Assembly (NCBI GenBank): GCA_039029935.1 | Contig: JBCCFC010000342.1 | Span: 1 to 10,936 of the forward strand | From: G039029935 sp039029935 | GTDB taxonomy: Bacteria > Chloroflexota > Anaerolineae > Caldilineales > Caldilineaceae | DNA: 10,936 nt | Reading direction: 5' to 3' | In this document: positions 6,041 to 10,936 of the stretch, in pieces | Numbering within the stretch: position 1 is the first letter of the stretch | Layout of the letters: every line of letters starts with the position of its first letter | Translations under genes and position numbers: made by a program | The notes under the pieces: generated by a model | What the model was told of the DNA's origin: nothing | The model's input: only the letters and a program-made list of their open reading frames with translations | The model's database searches: none

Positions 6041-6178
6041 TTAATCGGGGTGAAGCCATGTTTCCCCCGTAAAATACCACTGTTCCTCTACCTTCAACAA
6101 TTCAAAACCAGTGTTACATGTAGGCATACCACCGCAAAATAGTTTGTCTTCGGGCCAAATTTCATATGTATTACTGCC
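6041..6178 (-). pseudogene. Orphan in-frame second copy of a C-terminal module
   Basis: Directly after the TAA of the upstream membrane-protein gene (6181-6179) the same frame stays open for 45 codons to a second TAA (6043-6041). The peptide starts GSNTYEIWPEDKL and ends GFELLKVEEQWYFTGETW then LHPD. It aligns with the last 41 residues of the intact gene (STFEIWPGD ... GGFELIKIDGEWYFTGNAW, NRD), with about 19 identities and a 2-residue indel. There is no start codon or N-terminal part. Either this is the tail of a former tandem paralogue whose front was deleted, or an internal duplication separated by a stop. Absence of frameshifts despite the divergence leaves some room for function, for example by stop readthrough. 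Confidence 0.75.
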
Positions 6179-6676
6179 TTAATCTCGGTTAACCCATGCA
6201 TTGCCCGTAAAATACCATTCCCCATCGATTTTTATCAATTCAAAACCACCATCAGAGACATTGTCAGGCATAAGCGTATCGCCCGGCCAGATTTCAAATG
6301 TACTATGTTCTTTTTTTTGACTGATCTGACGGATAGTTGAAAAACGGGATAGATGACAACCCTCATCAACATTAAAAGCAAATCGAATGTTATTATTTTC
6401 ACGGAACGACTCGATGGTATTTTGCGATTGGTAATCAGGTGTCATATAGTCAAAAGCCTCCTCATAGTCCCGATTTTTATATGCCTCACAAAACTTGATA
6501 TACCGGGGTTCGATGGCTAACTTATCGGCACTCCATTCTGCTGAATCAATCAAAGAAAAGAATAGAACGAAGGTTACACCACCAATCACCGCCACTGCAA
6601 CCAAGGCTAGTACCGTTAAACATGTCATTTGCAGCAAACGATCAATGAACCCAAAAATTTTCTCTATAATTTTCAT
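6179..6676 (-). CDS. Membrane-anchored NTF2-like protein
   Basis: From the ATG at 6676 the protein has 165 aa. A short cytoplasmic start (MKIIEKIFGFIDRLLQ) is followed by one transmembrane segment (residues 19-43) and an extracytoplasmic domain. YIKFCEAYKNRDYEEAFDYMTPDYQS (59-84) is the helix-turn pattern seen at the start of NTF2-like/DUF4878-like domains. FELIKIDGEWYFTG (145-158) is the typical final strand pair. No catalytic residues are evident; such domains often bind small ligands or act as accessory parts of envelope proteins. A frame-open ATG at 6712 would add 12 basic residues. That stretch falls in a GCAGAG-type intergenic repeat, so I prefer the internal start, although its ribosome binding site (AGAGAGC) is weak. 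The gene follows the Roco gene on the same strand with a gap of about 50 bp. A diverged copy of its C-terminal module follows its stop codon in frame. Confidence 0.65.
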   Translation of the reverse strand: MKIIEKIFGFIDRLLQMTCLTVLALVAVAVIGGVTFVLFFSLIDSAEWSADKLAIEPRYIKFCEAYKNRDYEEAFDYMTPDYQSQNTIESFRENNNIRFAFNVDEGCHLSRFSTIRQISQKKEHSTFEIWPGDTLMPDNVSDGGFELIKIDGEWYFTGNAWVNRD

Positions 6677-6688
6677 GATACTTGCAAG

Positions 6689-6732
6689 CTCTCTTCTTAC
6701 TCTCCGCGCCATCTGCGCTCTCTGCGGTTAAT
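6689..6732. repeat. CTCTGCG-type intergenic repeat
   Basis: The stretch contains CTCTTCTTACTCTCCGCGCC followed by ATCTGCGCTCTCTGCGGTTA: reiterated CTCYGCG/CTCTGCGGTT words with a period of about 8-9 bp. It starts at the stop codon of the Roco gene (6730-6728) and runs to the start of the next gene. I recall similar 'GCAGAG...GCAGAG' repeats in intergenic DNA of cyanobacteria and other bacteria. Here it creates a spurious ATG and a 12-residue extension for the downstream gene. Confidence 0.55.
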
Positions 6733-9700
6733 CCACTAGCTCATGCGCCGGAAACTCTGGGAACCCCGGATCATACACATGTCGGTGTTTCGGATGCACC
6801 CATAAAAACTCGCGACGGTTATTCTGCACCCGCTCCAGCCCGCCAAAGGTTGGATCTAGCTCCTTGAGCAGGATGTGCAGTTCACGCAACGGCGCACCTT
6901 TCAGCCGATTCAAATCACCATATTCTTCGGCCCCGTCCTGCAGAAAAATATCCTGTGTGATGAGCGGAAGTTCGCTTGCATCCTTTGGACTCGGCGCATC
7001 CTGCCCATCATCCTGTGTCATCCATTCACCGCTAGCCTTCCCTACCCCCATCATCGCATCAAAAGCAGCCTGTGAGACGGCAAGATCGTGTTCAATGGTG
7101 AAGGTCTGGCTGGTTACATAGGCTGCAGCGACGACAGGGAAGGCCAGGCTGAGAACACCAGCGATGCCACGGGCATAGGGCGCAATGTCCTTCAACCATT
7201 TGCGTGGGCGTTCGATGATATAGACACCCTGCTTATCATCGCCAGAAAGCAGTGGAACAGGTAGACGAGAATGTTCACACCAGAGTGTGAGACGGATTCG
7301 TGTGGTCGCCCAGTGGTCACGCCAGCCAAAGCCATTACCGGAAGCGGGTGTGATACTAAAGAGGCGCGGGCCTTCGCGGGCTTCATCGACCATCGTGGTC
7401 ATTAGTTGTCGATAGAGTTCCTCATTTTTGCTGATGATGAGGGCCGTCTGGTCGGTTCGGTGTGCATGTGCCTCAGTAAATCTATCATTCATCTCCTCTT
7501 TAATTTCGGTCAAAGATCTGATCACTTTTTGCATATCATTCTCGGTTGGCTCAGGGGTTGGACTGATCATCAACTCATCAATTTTTTGATCTTCGAGACA
7601 ATCCTGACAGGTGATCCAGGGGGAACGTTTTTTTGTCTTGATTAACACCTCCTTACGAAGTAATCCTCTGCAGTTTTCCGTATGACATGGAACCATTATC
7701 TGACAATCTAGTCCCGTCCAGCTATTGGCAATTATCCATTTAACATCTTCACAGATCTCATGAAGGAGTAGATTGGGGTACACAGCGCGCACAGTGACAT
7801 GGATGTGCCCGCGTACCTCCTCGACAAAAATACGGCCATTATCACCGTCATCCAGCACCATGCCATACTTCCAATGAACGCTCAAATTATGATCATCACG
7901 TCCCAGTGAGAAGGAGTGAAATCGCACGATGAGTCGGTAGAAGATACCTGGCACAGACACGGGAATGCCGCTTTCGCTATCGACAATACGACAGACTTGA
8001 ATGCCTTCACTCTCGCCGCTCTGCATCTCGCTGTCGTCTGGCCATTCCCGCATAAAATTATCGGGGCGTTGGTTGGGGACAAGCTGGGCAATCAAACTGG
8101 TGGGCAGTTGGCCTTCCAACTGGACACGATAGGAGAGGTCAAACCGTTCCATAAGGCGTAGAAAAAGCGGATGCAGAGCAGGCGGGTAACGTTCCTCGCG
8201 TGGCCGTGCAGAATCATTCCAGAGGAAGTTGAGTCGTTCATGTGTTACCAGACCATTATTGCGGACCGTCTCGGCATCCTCCAGCACAAAGCTGATGGCT
8301 TTGGTGAGCCAATCGGCCTTGAGGATGACAACATCACGCAGGGCAGAGTCGTCGGCGTAGTGGATACAATAGCCCAACTCGTTGAGGATGGCTGCATAGA
8401 GTGTCGCCAACTCTGCGTCAACATCCTGTTCGTCGCAAAGTTGTTCATAGTCCACATAGGAAATATAAGGATCGCTTTGACTCCGTTCTTGTAACGCATC
8501 CATGATACGCGTGCAGCTAGCGGGGACCATGCGCCCCACCTGCGGAATGTCACTGGCGACATCTGCAATCATGGTCTTTAGTTCAGGGATGCCTTCGCCC
8601 GTCTTGCTATCCACATGGTGAAAGCCCACAATGATGTCGCCAAACTCACTGCGTAGTTGCTGCTCATCAATGTGGGGTTGCCGTTGCTTGGGACCACCAT
8701 GCGTTGCGACAACAATGATACGTGGTCGTTGATCGGGGCGGGCCTCGTTATAGGTGCGATGTTTAATCATCTCAATCCAATATTGGACAAAGCTCTGGTT
8801 GGGACCTTCACGTGGTTTCCAGACGACGAGGTAGATGGCAGGTGCGCTGAAAAAGAGTTGATGCGTGGGGCGGTAGATGGGTTGACCACCAAAGTCCCAG
8901 CCACGTAGGGTAAGTGTTTTTCCACAGGAATGATAGGTATCGGGATAAGCAAGCTCCACTGTTTTGACGTCGATGCCGTGTGTCGTTTGGCGGTCTTCTA
9001 TCCACGCCTCATGCCGTAAGGCTCCCAGCAAACTGCTCTTACCAACCTCTCCTTCGCCAATAAAGATGAGCTTTGCTTCGTGAAGGGTGATTTCGTCGGT
9101 GGCTCTGGCATGTAGATAGCGAAAGAGAAATTCTTGGCTTTGGTCATAGGCAGCTACTAACTCTGGATAAAATTGATTTTCAGAAAGATAAAGATTCTCT
9201 AGATTGGGTAGCTGACCGATGGAGGTGGGCAGTTCGCTTATCTGATTGGATTCGAGATCAAGCCACTCTAAACTGAAAAGTTGACCAATAGAATTGGGCA
9301 ACTCTCTCAACTGGTTTGCGCCAAGGCCAAGCCACTCGAGGCTAGCAAGCTGACCAATGGCTTGTGGTAATTCTTGCAACTGGTTTTTTCTTAGGTAAAG
9401 TTCCTGTAGGCTAGCAAGCTGGCCGATGGAATCTGGCAATTCTCTTAAACGGTTGGATTCGAGATCAAGTAACTGCAGCTTGGAAAGTTGACCAATGGTA
9501 TCGGGCAACTCGTTCAACTGGTTATTTTTTAGGTACAGCAATTCTAAATTGGAAAGCTGGCTAATGGAATCGGGCAATTCACTCAACTGGTTGCGTCGTA
9601 GATAAAGCAATTGTAGGCTGGAAAGTTGCCCGATTTTATCAGGTAGCTGATTCAACTGGTTGTCACCAGCGGAAAGAGACTGTAGGTTAGAAAGTTGGCC

Positions 9701-10024
9701 TATGGAGTCAGGCAACGCGCTCAACTGGTTGCCCCCAACAGAAAGTGAATGAAGGTTGAACAGTTGGCCGATGAAGTCGGGCAGCTCACTCAACTGATTA
9801 TTTCTGAGGTCAAGCAACTGAAGGTTGGAAAGTTGGCTGATGAAGTCGGGCAACTCACTCAACTGGTTTCCAGATAAGTTAAGCTCTTGTAGGCTTGAAA
9901 GCTGTCCGAGGTCATCTGGCAATGTTATGAACCCTAACCCACTCAGGTCTAGTGTCGTTTTTCTTGCTCGTTGCACTTCCGCAATGCGCTCGGCAACAGT
10001 TGGATGCAATTGTGCAGTTGTCAT
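6728..10024 (-). CDS. Roco protein (LRR-Roc-COR GTPase), no kinase domain
   Basis: Roco proteins are dimeric GTPases in which a Ras-like Roc domain is followed by a COR dimerisation domain. At 1098 aa this one is close to the well-studied bacterial Roco of about 1,100 aa. Twelve leucine-rich repeats (about 24-285, 23-residue period, consensus NQLSELPDSIGQLSNLQ) form a likely ligand-binding solenoid. The Roc domain (about 315-490) has P-loop GEGEVGKS (323-330), Thr347-Thr348 in the switch I region, WDFGGQ (376-381), a G4 reading THGG (441-444) instead of the usual Asp-containing NKxD/THxD, and DSKTGEG (472-478) at G5. COR covers about 500-745. Cys774, Cys780, Cys785, Cys806 and Cys809 form a zinc-ribbon-like cluster. 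A helical, probably coiled-coil segment (826-880) leads to a conserved-looking C-terminal region with PRLFS, TLWCEHS, a hydrophobic stretch (952-970) and VHPKHRHVYDPGFPEFP. AGGGGAC lies 6 nt before the ATG. Likely a cytoplasmic regulator or sensor; partner and output are unknown. Confidence 0.92.
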   Translation of the reverse strand: MTTAQLHPTVAERIAEVQRARKTTLDLSGLGFITLPDDLGQLSSLQELNLSGNQLSELPDFISQLSNLQLLDLRNNQLSELPDFIGQLFNLHSLSVGGNQLSALPDSIGQLSNLQSLSAGDNQLNQLPDKIGQLSSLQLLYLRRNQLSELPDSISQLSNLELLYLKNNQLNELPDTIGQLSKLQLLDLESNRLRELPDSIGQLASLQELYLRKNQLQELPQAIGQLASLEWLGLGANQLRELPNSIGQLFSLEWLDLESNQISELPTSIGQLPNLENLYLSENQFYPELVAAYDQSQEFLFRYLHARATDEITLHEAKLIFIGEGEVGKSSLLGALRHEAWIEDRQTTHGIDVKTVELAYPDTYHSCGKTLTLRGWDFGGQPIYRPTHQLFFSAPAIYLVVWKPREGPNQSFVQYWIEMIKHRTYNEARPDQRPRIIVVATHGGPKQRQPHIDEQQLRSEFGDIIVGFHHVDSKTGEGIPELKTMIADVASDIPQVGRMVPASCTRIMDALQERSQSDPYISYVDYEQLCDEQDVDAELATLYAAILNELGYCIHYADDSALRDVVILKADWLTKAISFVLEDAETVRNNGLVTHERLNFLWNDSARPREERYPPALHPLFLRLMERFDLSYRVQLEGQLPTSLIAQLVPNQRPDNFMREWPDDSEMQSGESEGIQVCRIVDSESGIPVSVPGIFYRLIVRFHSFSLGRDDHNLSVHWKYGMVLDDGDNGRIFVEEVRGHIHVTVRAVYPNLLLHEICEDVKWIIANSWTGLDCQIMVPCHTENCRGLLRKEVLIKTKKRSPWITCQDCLEDQKIDELMISPTPEPTENDMQKVIRSLTEIKEEMNDRFTEAHAHRTDQTALIISKNEELYRQLMTTMVDEAREGPRLFSITPASGNGFGWRDHWATTRIRLTLWCEHSRLPVPLLSGDDKQGVYIIERPRKWLKDIAPYARGIAGVLSLAFPVVAAAYVTSQTFTIEHDLAVSQAAFDAMMGVGKASGEWMTQDDGQDAPSPKDASELPLITQDIFLQDGAEEYGDLNRLKGAPLRELHILLKELDPTFGGLERVQNNRREFLWVHPKHRHVYDPGFPEFPAHELVD
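9170..9955 (-). repeat. 69-bp tandem repeats encoding 12 leucine-rich repeats
   Basis: The Roco gene's 5' part repeats every 69 bp, one 23-residue LRR per unit. Ten complete units lie between a partial first (TTLDLSGLGFITLPDDLG) and a partial last (ENLYLSENQF). Units are similar but not identical at DNA level, with recurring plus-strand words such as CTCAACTGGTT and AGTTGGCC/AGCTGGCC. The similarity would permit unit gain or loss by recombination. Variable positions cluster in the x residues of LxLxxNxL, the expected binding face. Confidence 0.9.
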
Positions 10025-10202
10025 GAAATCGTCCCCTATTTCGTAGTTGATTGTTGCCCAAAGTTAAAACCGCAGGGCTGGTTTATGATCATGTGGCGTC
10101 AAAGCTCCTAAAGACTTCCATCTCTTGATAGGTGATTGTTTGACCCATATTTCGCTCTTTTAATTTGAAACTCTCAGAGACTGACAGTGTGCGCGCCGTC
10201 AA

Positions 10203-10252
10203 GACCTCCGGAAGGTGAATATAGTGTGTTCTATATTCACCTTCCGGAGGTC
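10203..10252. repeat. Perfect 22-bp inverted repeat
   Basis: Arms 10203-10224 (GACCTCCGGAAGGTGAATAT, then AG) and 10231-10252 are exact reverse complements around the 6-nt loop TGTGTT. It starts 27 bp downstream of the stop codon of the 202-aa gene and about 180 bp before the Roco start. On the minus strand the hairpin is followed by TTGACGG with no U-run, so it is not a classical Rho-independent terminator, though it could protect the 3' end or attenuate. The rest of the 255-bp gap (10025-10279) shows no gene and no promoter I would defend. Confidence 0.85.
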
Positions 10253-10279
10253 GGCATTACACGAGCTACTAACATCAGA

Positions 10280-10888
10280 CTACCAACCCTCCCAAAGCTC
10301 CATATACCACCGCTCCCAAAAATCCACAATATCCTGCACCATCGGCGCGGATTCCATCGACAACCCAGCCCCATAGCGTGGATCATCTTTCTCAGCATAA
10401 TCCCGTGCCACCTGATAGGCTAGTTTCTCAACACCATAGCGTGACAATAGAACACCGATGCTATTTTCAATAATCAGAAGCTCATAGCTATAAACCATGC
10501 GCACTGTGTTCCAGCCAATATCCCTGTACTCATTCTGTGCCTTGGCTAAATTGGATTTCACCGCGCTCAACGCCTGTCGATACTCATCTGTGAGTTCTCC
10601 CTGATATGTATCCAACAAGAGCATGGCATCGTCTGCGAGTGATAGAAATGATGCCCACCGCTCTGCATCCAGCATACGGGGCTTCTCCATCTGCGTCATG
10701 TTGGCATGGGCGCGCTTGGCAATGTGTATCACAAATTGGCGCGCGGCTTCTTCATCTTTGCAAAAACTCTTAACCGTCGTCAAGCGCGTAATGTTGAAGT
10801 ATTCGCCTTGACGTAGCTCATCGGCCATCTGTGCCAACTTCTGCACTTTGGCTAGTTCTTTTGGTTTTCTTGATTTTGGTTTACTCAT
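10280..10888 (-). CDS. Unrecognised 202-aa helical protein
   Basis: I do not recognise a family. The protein is hydrophilic and predicted mostly helical from its composition, with no signal peptide or transmembrane segment, so it is probably cytoplasmic. It starts with a lysine-rich segment (MSKPKSRKPKELAKVQKL), then TVKSFCKDEEAARQFVIHIAKRAHANM (about 38-64), a long helical middle (75-120) and a Trp/Tyr-rich end (WERWYMELWEGW). The only cysteine is Cys43. The pattern YGVEKLAYQVARDYAEKDDPRYGAGL (146-171) looks like structured, conserved sequence rather than random. It is encoded upstream of the Roco gene on the same strand, separated by 255 bp that contain a perfect palindrome, so co-transcription is uncertain. 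No close ribosome binding site is seen; AGGGAA lies about 15 nt before the ATG. The coding frame is clean throughout. Confidence 0.7.
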   Translation of the reverse strand: MSKPKSRKPKELAKVQKLAQMADELRQGEYFNITRLTTVKSFCKDEEAARQFVIHIAKRAHANMTQMEKPRMLDAERWASFLSLADDAMLLLDTYQGELTDEYRQALSAVKSNLAKAQNEYRDIGWNTVRMVYSYELLIIENSIGVLLSRYGVEKLAYQVARDYAEKDDPRYGAGLSMESAPMVQDIVDFWERWYMELWEGW

Positions 10889-10936
10889 AGATTGTATGAA
10901 ATATTCCCTGTCATTCTCACAAATTTAAGGATAAAC

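Overview
The window looks like a chromosomal segment of a Chloroflexota-type bacterium. That assignment is an inference. It rests on a large LRR-Roc-COR (Roco) GTPase, a secreted protein with a Thr/Pro-rich stalk ending in YLPVVR, a HicAB pair of the long-HicA type, and an unusually high load of palindromic and short-period tandem repeats between genes. No rRNA, tRNA, CRISPR array, transposase or phage gene is visible.

Layout. Positions 1-275 hold no recognisable gene, only a 20-bp tandem repeat. A minus-strand hicA-hicB toxin-antitoxin pair follows (762 down to 276), and its antitoxin appears to have lost the C-terminal DNA-binding part. Two plus-strand genes come next: a homocysteine S-methyltransferase-family protein (962-1852) and a stand-alone protein resembling the C-terminal part of RarA/MgsA ATPases (2006-2626). 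They are separated by a perfect 26-bp inverted repeat. From 2710 to the right edge every gene is on the minus strand. In transcription order (right to left) these are an unrecognised 202-aa helical protein, the 1098-aa Roco protein, a small membrane-anchored NTF2-like protein followed by an in-frame second copy of its own C-terminal module, a GNAT acetyltransferase, a polytopic MATE/ANK-like transporter, and a secreted Thr/Pro-rich stalk protein.

How the genes may work together. HicA-HicB is a translationally coupled pair by its 8-bp overlap. The acetyltransferase and transporter are 42 bp apart and could be co-transcribed. The Roco protein is the centre of interest: 12 leucine-rich repeats, a Roc GTPase with intact P-loop and DFGGQ but a non-canonical G4 (THGG), a COR region, a cysteine cluster resembling a zinc ribbon, a helical linker and a large C-terminal region without a kinase. 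The unknown helical gene before it and the membrane protein after it share its strand, but nothing in the sequence proves one system.

The strongest unexplained structures are three. (1) The second C-terminal module of the membrane protein lies immediately behind the stop codon, in the same frame, with 45 open codons. (2) Two 8-bp-period arrays, each switching from a TCAG-type to a CTGA-type half, flank the secreted stalk gene on both sides. (3) Long perfect palindromes occur at 1900-1965 and 10203-10252.
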